Positions 46,981 through 56,868 of a stretch of 64,000 bases of DNA are shown here, in pieces (within the stretch, counting starts at the first letter, position 1; each line of letters begins with the position of its first letter). A program made the position numbers and the translations under genes. Origin of the DNA: JAJPKK01 sp963844635. Lineage in GTDB: Bacteria > Pseudomonadota > Alphaproteobacteria > Rhizobiales > Xanthobacteraceae. The DNA lies in NCBI GenBank assembly GCA_963844635.1, contig CAWJPD010000014.1:124001-188000 (forward strand). The letters are read 5' to 3'. The notes beneath the pieces are model-generated. The model was not told where the DNA came from, did not search any database, and was given only the letters and a program-made list of their open reading frames with translations.

Positions 46981-47819
46981 TCAGAAATCCGCTTTGCGGG
47001 CGACCGGAATGCCGTAGTCGAACAGCAGCTGATTGTTCTCGGCGCAGATGTCCTCCGCGAACGTCGCATTGGCGCGACGATAACGTCGCGTCGCCGTCCA
47101 CGGCTCATTGAAGGTGTCTGGATCATCCACGGTGACGGTCACCTCCATTGCTTGGCGGTCATTGACCATGCGCCAGCGCTCGACCACATGCAGCTTGGCT
47201 GTGTGTGGCGTGCGGTAGGCGTCGACAAAGGTCTTCGTATTGAGGCCGATCGTATCGATCACCAGCGTGTCGCCTTCGTAATGGCCGACCGACTCGCCGT
47301 ACCAGGACGGCTTCGGATTGGCCGAGTGCGCGACGTCCATGTAGACGTGGCGGATCTGGGAGTCGGCCGAACGGAAGATCACGACCTCTTTGGGGCTTGT
47401 ACAAACCAGTACGGGTTCTGGTTGCCGCCCAAAGTCAGGAAGGCAGGAACCCCGGCCGGCACGCAGCTCTGGCTGGGCGAAAAGGCGATTTTACCGGCGA
47501 GGACTTCGTCATTGTCCTTCCTCATGATGTCCTTCGCCCAGGGCTTCAGGTTCGGATTGCTGAGGTCGGCAATCCGGAAAGTCGGCTGCCGGCCCTGTCC
47601 GTTCGGAACGAAGGGATGTTTTGGGTCCTGCTTCACGGGAGCTGTTTGGCCAGCTACGGCCTGGAATTCGCCGACGCCGATCCAGCTCACGCTCGGGTCC
47701 CAGGAGAAATTGGGCGTATCGGCTTTTTGCTGCGCCTGCGCCTGTCCAGGCCCCACCCCCAGGAGAACGACAGCAGCGCTCCCTGCGAATAAACATGCTC
47801 GCAAACCGAACTGAGACAT
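46981..47819 (-). CDS. Secreted protein of unknown family, paralogue B (frame interrupted once)
   Basis: Signal peptide MSQFGLRACLFAGSAAVVLL… is cleaved near AQAQ, with GAGGAGA before the ATG. The shared block KPSWYGESVGHYEGDTLVID-TIGL, then FVDAYRTPHTAKLHVVERWR, matches the gene at 36576. The N-terminal half and this block are in different frames. The join near 47390 (CCCC before AAAGAGG) needs one missing base, or two extra ones, unlike the other breaks in the window. Joined length about 280 aa. Function unknown, periplasmic. Confidence 0.75.
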
Positions 47820-48200
47820 CGTTGCTTCTCCTCGTTCCGAACTGATGCATTGCCCGGCCCGCCAAGTATTGCGTCCGATGGCATCCGGGACCTGGGGCGG
47901 TGGATTGTACATCGAACCGCCTGGCTGTGGCACTGCATTGCAGGCGGAACAGTTGCCACCCCGCCGAGGGATGCATTCGGCTCCCCGACCCCGACTTCGA
48001 GAAAGGGGTCGCCATCACCGCCGCAGCATCATCTCCATCGCGCTGCCGGTGCCGTGGTAATCGCGTCCGGCACGCTTGCCTTCAACTATGGCCGATTGGC
48101 AACGGCTGCGAAAAATCTGTCGACCCTTAACGCCACGTTCACCCCTTTGATCAAATTGTGTGTATGAACTCACTCCAGTTTGGGCGGGGGCTTGAGGTGC
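47820..48200. other. Intergenic region without recognised gene
   Basis: About 380 bases between divergent genes. No repeat copy and no convincing protein; probably the two promoters. Confidence 0.4.
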
Positions 48201-48503
48201 ATGCGTACTCTTACGATGACTATTGCGTTTTCCTTGCTGTTTGCGGCTGAAGCTATCGGTGCCGATACTCACATCTTCTTGGTCGAGAACCAGCCCGACG
48301 GTTATGGTGTCGATCAATGCCTGGCGAGCGGTGCGCATTGCGGTACGCCGGTCGCGAATGCCTATTGCCAATCACGTAGCTACGATCATGCGGTCCATTT
48401 TCGCAAGGTGGATGCTGCCGAGGTTACCGCAGCTTCTGCAAGCGATGCGACCTGCCGTGGCGGTTCGTGCGGGGACTATGTCGCGATCGAATGCGCGCGG
48501 TAG
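48201..48503 (+). CDS. Small Cys-rich secreted protein (100 aa)
   Basis: The signal peptide MRTLTMTIAFSLLFAAEAIG(A) gives a mature protein of about 79 residues with six Cys (CLASGAHCGTPVANAYC … CRGGSCGDYVAIEC), suggesting three disulfides in the periplasm or outside. GAGGTG lies before the ATG. No family with known function is recognised. It is single, between the unknown secreted protein and icd. Confidence 0.65.
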   Translation: MRTLTMTIAFSLLFAAEAIGADTHIFLVENQPDGYGVDQCLASGAHCGTPVANAYCQSRSYDHAVHFRKVDAAEVTAASASDATCRGGSCGDYVAIECAR

Positions 48504-48640
48504 GCGCCACCCGAATTCCTACGCACTATTCGGGTTGGCAGCCGATCTTCTTTCGGTAGCAAGATAGGGTCGGATAAACCCCTCTCCTTCATCCTCCCCC
48601 GCTGCGCTGGGCTCCGCGAGGGAGGACAAGCTTGGGCCGT

Positions 48641-49855
48641 TCACTTCGCCATTGCCTTGCGCAGATTCTCGGAGACCTTGTCGAGGAAGGCGGTCGTTGA
48701 TAGCCAGGGTTGATCGGCGGAGACGAGCAGCGCCAGGTCTTTGGTCATGGAACCCGCTTCCACGGTCTCGATGCACACGCGCTCCAGGCTCGCTGCAAAT
48801 CGGTCCAGCTCGGCATTGCCGTCCAGCTTGGCGCGATGGGAAAGGCCGCGCGTCCAGGCGAAGATCGAGGCGATGGAGTTGGTAGAGGTCTCACGCCCCT
48901 TCTGATGTTCGCGATAGTGGCGCGTGACGGTGCCGTGGGCGGCCTCCGCCTCCACGACCTTGCCATCCGGCGTCATCAGCACCGAGGTCATCAGCCCGAG
49001 CGAGCCGTAACCCTGTGCCACGGTGTCGGATTGCACGTCGCCATCATAATTCTTGCAAGCCCAGACATAACCGCCCGACCATTTGAGCGCCGCCGCCACC
49101 ATGTCGTCGATCAGGCGGTGCTCGTAGGTGAGTTTTTTGGCGTCGAAGGCGGGCTTGAATTCGGTCGCGAACACCTCCTGGAAAATATCCTTGAAGCGCC
49201 CGTCATAGACTTTCATGATGGTATTCTTGGTGGAGAGATACACCGGATAGTTTCGCATCAATCCGTAATTGAACGAGGCGCGGGCGAAGTCGCGGATCGA
49301 GTCGTCGAGGTTGTACATCGCCATGGTGACGCCGGCGCCAGGCGAGTCGAAGACGTCCCGTTCGATACGCACGCCGTCTTCCCCGACGAATGACAGCGTG
49401 ATCCGCCCTTTGCCGGGGAAACGGAAGTCGGTGGCGCGATACTGGTCGGCATAGGCGTGCCGGCCGATGATGATCGGCTTGGTCCAGCCCGGCACCAGCC
49501 GCGGCACGTTGCGGCAGATGATCGGCTCGCGGAAGATGGTGCCGCCGAGAATGTTGCGGATGGTGCCGTTCGGCGAACGGTACATCGCCTTGAGATGAAA
49601 CTCTTTCACGCGCGCTTCGTCGGGTGTGATGGTGGCGCATTTCACGCCCACCCCGACCTTCTTGATCATTTCGGCGGCGTCGATCGTGATCTGGTCGTCG
49701 GTCCTGTCTCGCTCCTCGATGCCGAGATCGTAATAGAGCAGCTCGATGTCGAGATAGGGATGGATCAGCTTTTCCTTGATGAAATGCCAAATGATCCGCG
49801 TCATCTCATCGCCGTCGAGCTCAACGACGGGGTTCGTCACCTTGATCTTGGCCAT
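48641..49855 (-). CDS. icd: NADP-dependent isocitrate dehydrogenase
   Basis: 404 aa homodimeric, eukaryote-like type common in alphaproteobacteria; converts isocitrate to 2-oxoglutarate with NADPH in the TCA cycle. Motifs: NPVVELDGDEMTRIIWHFIK at the N-terminus, YRSPNGTIRNILGGTIFREP (phosphorylation/substrate loop), KNYDGDVQSDTVAQGYGSLG (metal Asp) and AEAAHGTVTRHYREHQKGRE (NADP loop). AGGAAG lies upstream of the chosen start. Single gene, intact. Confidence 0.96.
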   Translation of the reverse strand: MAKIKVTNPVVELDGDEMTRIIWHFIKEKLIHPYLDIELLYYDLGIEERDRTDDQITIDAAEMIKKVGVGVKCATITPDEARVKEFHLKAMYRSPNGTIRNILGGTIFREPIICRNVPRLVPGWTKPIIIGRHAYADQYRATDFRFPGKGRITLSFVGEDGVRIERDVFDSPGAGVTMAMYNLDDSIRDFARASFNYGLMRNYPVYLSTKNTIMKVYDGRFKDIFQEVFATEFKPAFDAKKLTYEHRLIDDMVAAALKWSGGYVWACKNYDGDVQSDTVAQGYGSLGLMTSVLMTPDGKVVEAEAAHGTVTRHYREHQKGRETSTNSIASIFAWTRGLSHRAKLDGNAELDRFAASLERVCIETVEAGSMTKDLALLVSADQPWLSTTAFLDKVSENLRKAMAK

Positions 49856-50226
49856 TGAGGGGGAGCTTCCTGAACACGAATTGATGTTGAGGCAATCGGG
49901 GCGCATTGGCGGCGTCATGGCGGGCGCCGGCGACAGGCCCGCCCATGCGGCGGGCGTCGCTATAGCATTGCCTCGCGGGGAACGACAGGGGCGCGGCCGC
50001 CGCGTGCCGGTCGCTAACGGCCCGTACGATCAAATGCACGTTGGCGGCACGCGACGCGAAGCGCTCCAATATGTCGCTTCCCGTCGGGATCGCCGTGATG
50101 CTGCGCGCCGACGTCAAAGCGTCACCGGCGCGCGCCGTGGTGTCGAGCCGGCGCTGCAGAACAGAGAAGTGTGCAGCCAATCGCCCCCAGCGGGAGAGGG
50201 TCCGATTGGCGCGGCAATGCCCCTGG
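49856..50226. other. Intergenic region without recognised gene
   Basis: About 370 GC-rich bases between icd and the 3' end of the second Mo-hydroxylase operon. No gene or known repeat seen; it must hold the icd promoter. Confidence 0.4.
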
Positions 50227-52444
50227 CTACGCCCCCAGCGCGCCGCGTACCCGCTCCGGCGCGAACGGCAACTCGTGCAGCCTGACGCCCGTGAGCGCGG
50301 TTATGGCATTGCCCACGGCGCAGGCCACGACCGGAACCCCGTCCTCGCCCGCGCCGGTCGGCGGATTGTCGGTCGATAGTACCCGGACCTCCACATTCGG
50401 CACGTCAGACATCCGCGTCACTTCGTAATCGGTGAAGTTCGACTGCTGCACCCGGCCGTCTTTGATCGTGATCTTTTCCCGCAGCACCGAGCCGAGGCCA
50501 TAGATGATGCCGCCCTCGGATCTGCGCGGCAAGATTGCGCGGCTGCACGGCAATGCCGCAATCGATCGTCGCCCAGATGTTGTGGACCTTGATCTTGCCG
50601 GTGGCGCGATCGACCGAGACTTCCGCGACGCCCGCATTCAAGGTGTCGTCCTTCTCGGCAAAGGCGATCCCGAGGCCGCGCCCCTCGCGTTTGCGGCCCC
50701 AATCCGACATCTCGGCAACCGCGCGCAGCAGGGCCTGTGCGCGTGGCCGGCCTTCTGAGAGTTCCAGCCGGAACGCGAGCGGGTCCTTGCCCTGATCCGC
50801 CGCGATCTCGTCGAGGAATTGTTCGCTCGCGAAGACGTTGTGGCCGACGCCGACGCCGCGCCATGGCGACACCCGCGCGCCACGGTCTTCGACGACATGC
50901 TCGACGAGCTTGTTCGGGATCGGGTAATGCGGCAGCGACGATCCTTTCAGCACCACGACATCGAGCCGAGGCGGCGTGCCGCCGCTTTCGCGCGCGCCGA
51001 AGCCGATCGGGGATTTCGGCGACGATACGATGGTGCCACGCAATGACCTTGCCATTGCGATCGACGCCGGCCTCGATGTAGTGCGCCGTCATCGGCCGGA
51101 ACTTGCCGCCGGCGATGTCGTCCTCGCGGGTCCAGATCAGCTTGACCGGCTTCCCGACAGCCTTTGACAGCCGCACCGCATCGAGCGTCACCTCCTGCGC
51201 GCCGCGGCGGCCGTATCCGCCGCCGAGGAAATGCTGGTGGAAGGTGACGTTGGCGCGATCGATGCCGAGGAGCCGCGGGACCTGCGCATGCAAGGCGCTC
51301 GGACCTTGCGTGCCGACCCAGATCTCGACCGATTTGCCGTCCGGACTGACCGATGCCGTCGAATTCAGCGGCTCCATCTGGGCGTGATAAACGTAGCGGG
51401 TGCGGTACTCGCCGCGATAGGTTTTCGCGGCGCCGCGCAATGCCGCCTCGATGTCGCCCTCACGGGTATAGACCGCACCCCCGCGGCTCTTGTCGCGCGC
51501 AATCCGCTGGAAGTCTTCGAGCGCCTGCTCGCTATCGAGATGGGCGCCCGTCGCATCAGTGCTCCAGGAGACATTCAGCAGGTTTTTTGCCGCCTGCGTC
51601 GCCTCGACACTCGTTCCGACGATGCCGACGCCCTCAGGCAGCCGCACGATGTCGGTGATGCCCGGGGACCTGCCGAGCTTTGGCGTCATCCACCGTCTGC
51701 GGGTGTCCGCCGGGATAGGGCGACTGCAGCACGGCGGCGTAGACCATGCCGGGAACCTGGACGTCCATGCCGTATTTTGCGGCGCCGGTTACCTTGAGCG
51801 GCACTTCCACGCGCGGCACGTCCTTGCCGATCAGCCGGAATTCCGACGCCGGCTTGAGGTCCTTATCCTCGATCTTGGGCAGTTCGGCCGGCGTCTGCGC
51901 AAACGCCGCGACCTCGCCATAGTCGATGCGCCGGTTCGAGGCCTTGTGAACGACCACGCTCGGCTCGGTCGAAAGCTCGGCGGCAGGAACGCCCCATTTC
52001 GCCGCGACGGCGTCGATGAGGACGCGACGGGCCTGCGCGCCCGCAATCCTCATGGCCTGGAAATAGCCGCGCGTCGCCATGCTCGCCGAGGTTTGGAAAT
52101 TGTGGTTGTAGCCGGGGTTGCCGTACTTCTTTTCGCTCCACTCTGGCGGATAGACGGGCTTCACCTTCGCCCAGTCGGCGTCGAGTTCTTCAGCGAACAC
52201 CGCGGGCAGCGTCGTGAACGTGCCCTGCCCCATTTCTGCGGCTGGCGACACGATGGAAATGGTGCCGTCGGTGGCGATCGTCACCCAGATCGTCGGCGCG
52301 GCCTGCGCGTCCGCGGCCACCGCCTCATCGCCCAGCAAGCCGAACGGACTTCGGGCGAAGCGCGAGCGCGAGCGTCAAACCGCCGGCAGCGGCGAGGAAA
52401 TCACGTCGGTTGAGATCGCCGCGCGAATCGAAAAATCGGGTCAT
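50227..52444 (-). CDS. Mo-hydroxylase molybdopterin-binding subunit, Tat-exported, 2nd copy (frame interrupted four times)
   Basis: The Tat signal LNRRDFLAAAGGLTLALAL follows ATG 52444. The chain continues through PAAEMGQGTFTTLPAVFAEE, VPGMVYAAVLQSPYPGG, MEPLNSTASVSPDG, HFLGGGYGRRGAQEVTLDAV, GARESGGTPPRLDVVVLKGS and EGGIIYGLGSVLREKITIKD to PFAPERVRGALGA, all standard for IorB-type large subunits. Five frames are used in turn. Breaks near 52350, 51665 (GGGG), 51015 (AAA) and 50521 each equal one extra base. The small subunit gene is three bases upstream. Periplasmic oxidation of an aldehyde or N-heterocycle is likely; substrate unknown. Confidence 0.82.
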
Positions 52445-52447
52445 GGC

Positions 52448-52900
52448 TCAGCCCTCCCGCGCCGCGCGCTCGATGGCGCTGATGATTTTCAGGTAGGTGC
52501 CGCAGCGACAGATATTGCCGTCCATGTGGGTGACGATGTCGTCGCGCGACGGGATTGTTGCTGCGCCAGCAGATCGGCCGCCTGCATGATCTGGCCGGAC
52601 TGGCAGTAGCCGCATTGCGGCACCTGCTCCGCGACCCAGGCCTTCTGCAGCGGATGGCTCCCATCCGGTGACAGGCCCTCGATCGTGGTGACCGACCGTG
52701 CCCTCGACCATGCCGACCGGAGTGGCGCAGGAACGCGTCGCCTGTCCGTCGACATGCACGGTGCAGGCGCCGCACGAGGCAATGCCGCAGCCGAATTTGG
52801 TGCCGGTCAGTTTCAAGTGCTCGCGCAGCACCCACAGGAGCGGGGTATTGGGATCGATGCCGACCTCCCTGCGCGCTCCGTTGACCGTGAAGGCAACCAT
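52448..52900 (-). CDS. Mo-hydroxylase (2Fe-2S)-binding small subunit, 2nd copy (frame interrupted)
   Basis: MVAFTVNGARREVGIDPNTP begins the protein, with AGGAGG before the ATG. Cluster motifs: KFGCGIASCGACTVHVDG, QCGYCQSGQIMQAADLLAQQ and NICRCGTYLKIISAIERAAR. The middle lies in another frame. One extra base near 52695 and two near 52560 (CAACAATCCC) explain it and restore VEGRSVTTIEGL and QQNPSRDDIVTHM. About 150 aa when joined. Electron-transfer partner of the large subunit. Confidence 0.85.
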   Translation of the reverse strand: MVAFTVNGARREVGIDPNTPLLWVLREHLKLTGTKFGCGIASCGACTVHVDGQATRSCATPVGMVEGTVGHHDRGPVTGWEPSAAEGLGRGAGAAMRLLPVRPDHAGGRSAGAATIPSRDDIVTHMDGNICRCGTYLKIISAIERAAREG

Positions 52901-53186
52901 GCGTTCCTCCTGTTTGCGATGGCAATTGATCAAAGGATTGGCCGGCCGTCGGACTCGCTCGGCAGTCGGCTCAAGTTGCGGATCATAACGCATCTAGGAC
53001 GAGCTATCGAGACCGATCGGTCTACACCTCATCGCGACCCTTGAATTTTTCGCAATGCGCGGCAACAGGGCGGTGCGCAACCGCGCTTGCCAAACCGGCA
53101 GCCCGTTCCAATCTCTAGGTCAGCCGGTCGCCCGCATTCAAAGGCAGGCCGACGATATTCAATTCAGAGAAAATCAGGAGGCAATC

Positions 53187-53666
53187 ATGGCAGGATCGAA
53201 CCTTCCATCTTTTTTCGGTCGGGATCGCGACGGTCTCGGGTCGCTGTTCCGCGAGGTCGAGCGGACATTCGATGATTTCTCACGCCGCACGCCATTCGCC
53301 GGCTTCGCCAGGTTCGGTAATGGCGTGGCGATGCCGAAGATCGATATCGCCGAGGGCAAGGATGGCCTCGACATCATGGCCGAATTGCCGGGCGTCGATG
53401 AAAAGGACATCGACGTGACACTCGCCAACGGCATGCTGACGATCCGTGGCGAAAAGAAAAGCGAGCGTGACGAATCCGATAAGGACAAGAACTGGCAATT
53501 GGTCGAGCGCAGCTACGGCACCTTCAGCCGGACCATCGAGCTTCCTTACGATGTCGAGTCCGACAAGGTAGCGGCCAAGTTCGACAAGGGCGTTCTGCAT
53601 ATCCATTTGCCGAAGCCGGCCGCCAGCGTTCGCAAGGAAAAGAGGATCGAGATCAGCAAGGGCTGA
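53187..53666 (+). CDS. Hsp20/alpha-crystallin family small heat-shock protein
   Basis: 159 aa. The alpha-crystallin domain runs from MPKIDIAEGKDGLDIMAELP (about residue 47) through GVDEKDIDVTLANGMLTIRG to FDKGVLHIHLPKPA, with a C-terminal extension lacking a clear I-x-I motif (VRKEKRIEISKG). AGGAGG lies six bases before the ATG. CCCTTGAA at 53038-53045 resembles an RpoH -35 box but no good -10 follows. Cytoplasmic holdase. Confidence 0.9.
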   Translation: MAGSNLPSFFGRDRDGLGSLFREVERTFDDFSRRTPFAGFARFGNGVAMPKIDIAEGKDGLDIMAELPGVDEKDIDVTLANGMLTIRGEKKSERDESDKDKNWQLVERSYGTFSRTIELPYDVESDKVAAKFDKGVLHIHLPKPAASVRKEKRIEISKG

Positions 53667-53770
53667 GGACCGACGCGCGCTCCTGACCTCCCTCACGTAA
53701 AAGCGCGGAGGACGCCGCATCGGCGAACCGCTTTGGCTCGGCGGTGCCGACGCCCCCCGGCAGGGAAGAG

Positions 53771-56045
53771 TTAGTTCCGTACGCAAACAAGGCGGACGGT
53801 GGCGGCCTTGACCTCATCCAGGGCCGGACGGCCACTGGACGTGGTGACGTTGTGCGCGCTTAGAAACTGTGCAACCGCCGTGGACGGCGCGAGAGCGGGC
53901 TGGAAAGTCCCCGCCGCGCGACGTTGCGTCACGATGCCGGCCAGATAGCCATTGTTGTCGACCGCGGCCGCTCCGGCAAATCCCATCACCGGGGCGGGAT
54001 CGATCGTCATTTCGATGCCGTTGGCGGCCACACTGCCGCGGAGCGTCGAGACCGCTCTGCCCCCGCCTTGCATCTGCGGGTCGGCAATGCCGACCACCGC
54101 GACGCTCGTGTCCGGCGCGCTGGCATCTACGACTGCGGGCGTTACCACCGATGGAGCGACCGCAGGGACCGGGACAGCTGTGGGCGAAGGGACAGGGATC
54201 GTCGCCACAGGAGAAGCGGCGCGAACAGCAGGGATCGTCGAAACCGGCTGTTCTGTTTTCGGAACCTCGGTCTTCGAGAATCTCGGTCTTCGCAACCTCG
54301 GCTTTCTGAACCTCGGCCTTTACAATGTCGGCCGCCGGGTTCGCGGCCGCAAGCTCTGCGGAGCTTGTCTTTGCCGCCTCAGTGTCGGTAAAGACTTTCT
54401 GGCCAGCGCCTTCCGCCCCCTGCTGTTCCGTCCTTGCGGTTTCGCCCTCACCGGCACCAGTGTCGGCCCCTTTGGCCGTCTCAGGACCCGCAGTCGCGCC
54501 GGTGGGAGCTTCGCCGTTTTTCACGTCGCCGTCAGCAGCGGCGGCAGTCGGTGAGTCGAGACTGACACCAGCAGTAACCGCCCTCCCACTTTCCGCCTTT
54601 GTCAGCTCTTCGGTCTCTGTAGCGCTCGCCTGAGCGGCGGGGGCGCCCGCGGGTGACGTCCCTGTTGCCGGCCCAACGGCTTCCTCTCGCTTCGCTCCAG
54701 CGGCCGCGAGCGCGGCGCGCTCATTGGCCGCCGCCACGGCCTTGGCGGCAGCAGCGGCAGCAGCGGCCTCGGCCACCGCCGCGGCGCGAGCGGCACGTGC
54801 GGCGCGAGCCTCGGCGGGAGCGACCCCGACCGCGGCAAGGCCATGAACACCATTCAATCGGACCAGCGCGAGCGACGCGTCCCTGTCTTCGGCCACGCGT
54901 TCGGCCGGACCCAGTCCCGGCACGACGATGAGGTCGCAGGCGGTCAGGAGGTCAAGGTCCGTGACAATGTAGCCGGCATTGTTGACGACAACGCCTGTGC
55001 CGTATTCGACTTTGCGTCGCGGCGCAGCCGCGTTCACCATTCGCGGCGGAAAGGCCGCATAGGTGCTCGAAATCGCGGCGGCGACGCGATCCATCGTGCC
55101 CTCCAGGGCCTGGTCGTAGGACACCGCAATGCCGCGCACTTCGCCGTTGGCCGCCTGGGCCCGCACCTGGAACTTCTTCAGGCCTTGCAGACCAGAGATG
55201 ATGAAGCTGTCGCCGCGCAGCTGGTTGAATTCGATCTTGCGCTCCGCCGGTTCGGCCTTTTGTTGCGCGAACACGGCCGCAATCGTCGTGCCCGCTTCGG
55301 CCGCCCGGAATGTCTCAACTTGCACTTCGCCATGTCGGGATTGCCAACGGCTCCCGGACTTGCCGGGCGCAGAAAGCGACACCAGGTTCTCCGGAATGCC
55401 GAGCCGCGCGCCGGTCACGGGGTCGTCGATAACCCGCCAGCCGGCCTGCTCCTGCCGCGCCTTGGCCGCCTGCGCGAGTTTGGCGCGATCGTCAATGCTC
55501 AGCACACCGGTTTCCCTGCTGCCGTTGCGCTTCTGAAATGCTTTCACGGCCGCTGCCGGGGCGTCGGTTGCCCCGCCACCTTGATAATCGCCGGTCCAGG
55601 CAAGGTCGGAAAGGATTGCATTGCGTTCGATCTCGGCCGGTGCCGCCACCGCGATCCGCGATGCCGTAGCAGGTGAGGCGGGCGCAGGTGCGCCAGGTAA
55701 GACGCGTGCCCGCTCGCTCTCGACGGGCTTTGCTGCGGGTTTCTCCGCCGCTGCCTTGGCGGGGTGTTCCGTCGGTTTCGTCGCGGGCTTCTCCGGTTCC
55801 CTTTTCGCCGCCTTTTCCGGTTCCTTCTTCGCCGGCTTGTCGTCCTTCTTCGCGGATTTTTCCGGTTCCTTCTTCGCCGGCTTGTCGGCTTCCTTTTTTT
55901 GCGCCGACCTGTCCGGCTCCTTTTTCACAGCCTTGTCCGACGGCCTGTCGGCAGGCTTGGCAGCCGCCAGCGCCGTCGTGCCTGTCAACGGGACCAACGG
56001 CGCAAGCGCGATCAGCGCCACCGCAACGGGCTTCAAAATTTGCAT
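53771..56045 (-). CDS. Trypsin-fold pseudoprotease with peptidoglycan-binding-like domain (frame interrupted once)
   Basis: Signal peptide MQILKPVAVALIALAPLVPL… then a Lys/Pro/Glu-rich repeat (KKEPEKSAKKDDKPAKKEPE) to about residue 110. A PG-binding-like domain follows (AAVKAFQKRNGSRETGVLSI), then a trypsin-like region starting YGTGVVVNNAGYIVTDLDLL. Catalytic His is replaced by Asp (VTDLDLL), Asp by Ser (DASLALV), and nucleophile Ser by Ala (MGFAGAAAVDNNGY). A long Ala/Glu-rich linker separates the halves. The last part is in another frame after about 54275 (one extra base). Probably periplasmic, with a binding or scaffolding role. Confidence 0.72.
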
Positions 56046-56247
56046 GATGTCACTCCGCCCAGCCATTCCATGCGGTAACCTAATGAAATACCGAAGTTAT
56101 GCAACCGGTTCAGCCGCGGCAGCGCGGGGCGGCAGCCGTGCTGATTTCGGGCTGGTTGATTGTGGGGATTGATGGTCCGCCGTCAAGCGACTGTCCCCGG
56201 CTTGAATGCCATGTAAATGTGGCACTCCATCATCGCGCGAAACACTT

Positions 56248-56390
56248 AGAGCATGATCCCGTAAAGTTGCAGACTTTTCGGACAAGATCATGCGCAAATC
56301 ATCAACGCATCCGTCGTCGAGCGCAGTCCGCGACGGATGCCCAAAAGAGATCGAGCGGGAGGCAATTCAAGGTGAACGCATCCCGCTCCA
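56248..56390. repeat. Mosaic palindromic intergenic repeat, copy 6 (full length)
   Basis: Contains, in order, 'agagcatgatcccgtaaag'/'acttttcggacaagatcatg', 'cgcatccgtcgtcgagcgc'/'gtccgcgacggatgc', and 'gagcgggaggcaattcaa'/'aacgcatcccgctcc'. All three modules are present. Confidence 0.8.
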
Positions 56391-56567
56391 GGGCAAGCGC
56401 GGCTTGCAACGACTTCCCGCGCCCGGTTCTCGACACTATGTGTCAGGCGAAAAGGTGCAGGCGGCGGGTGAATGAGGCCGATGCGCGCGATGCGGAGGCC
56501 TGTTTGGTCCCTGACGGCCCTGGGACACGGAAACGCAGAAGAATGATCGGAATGATCCATCGCATTA

Positions 56568-56695
56568 CGCCCTCCCCTCACCCCGTCGGGCCTTCGGTCC
56601 TCCGACCCTCTCCCCTCCAGCCCGCCCTCCGCCGGGCGCAATGGGCCAAACTCAAAACCTTGGCGCGAGAGGGCGAGGGGGTGGGTGCGCTCTGA
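56568..56695. repeat. C-rich inverted intergenic element
   Basis: 'cgccctcccctcaccccg' at the left and 'gcgagagggcgagggggtgg' at the right are imperfect inverted arms, with 'gcccgccctccgccgggcgc' hairpin inside. It resembles the element at 6731-6868. Non-coding. Confidence 0.4.
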
Positions 56696-56730
56696 ACCAC
56701 TGCCCTCTGGAGCCTCGCTACCAGCCGACT

Positions 56731-56834
56731 AGGGCGTGATGCCAAAAAGTTGCAGACTTTTCGGACAAACATCATGCACAAAATCAAACAGATGTGAGGG
56801 GAGGCGATTCAAACTGAACGCATTCCGCTCTAAA
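56731..56834. repeat. Mosaic palindromic intergenic repeat, copy 7
   Basis: Lacks the 'ccgtcgtcgagcgc' module, as do copies 3 and 4. AAAAAGT/ACTTTTC hairpin, then 'gaggggaggcgattcaa'/'aacgcattccgctctaa'. It ends about 35 bases before the moeB-like start. Confidence 0.8.
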
Positions 56835-56868
56835 CGGGAAGAGCGGCGACAAACCGATTCGAACCCAG

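Noticed and set aside
53030..53186. ROSE-type RNA thermometer before hsp20
   Set aside because: The ribosome site is in AGGAGGCAATC without the conserved pairing segment seen in rhizobial ROSE elements; I could not fold a convincing occluding helix by eye.
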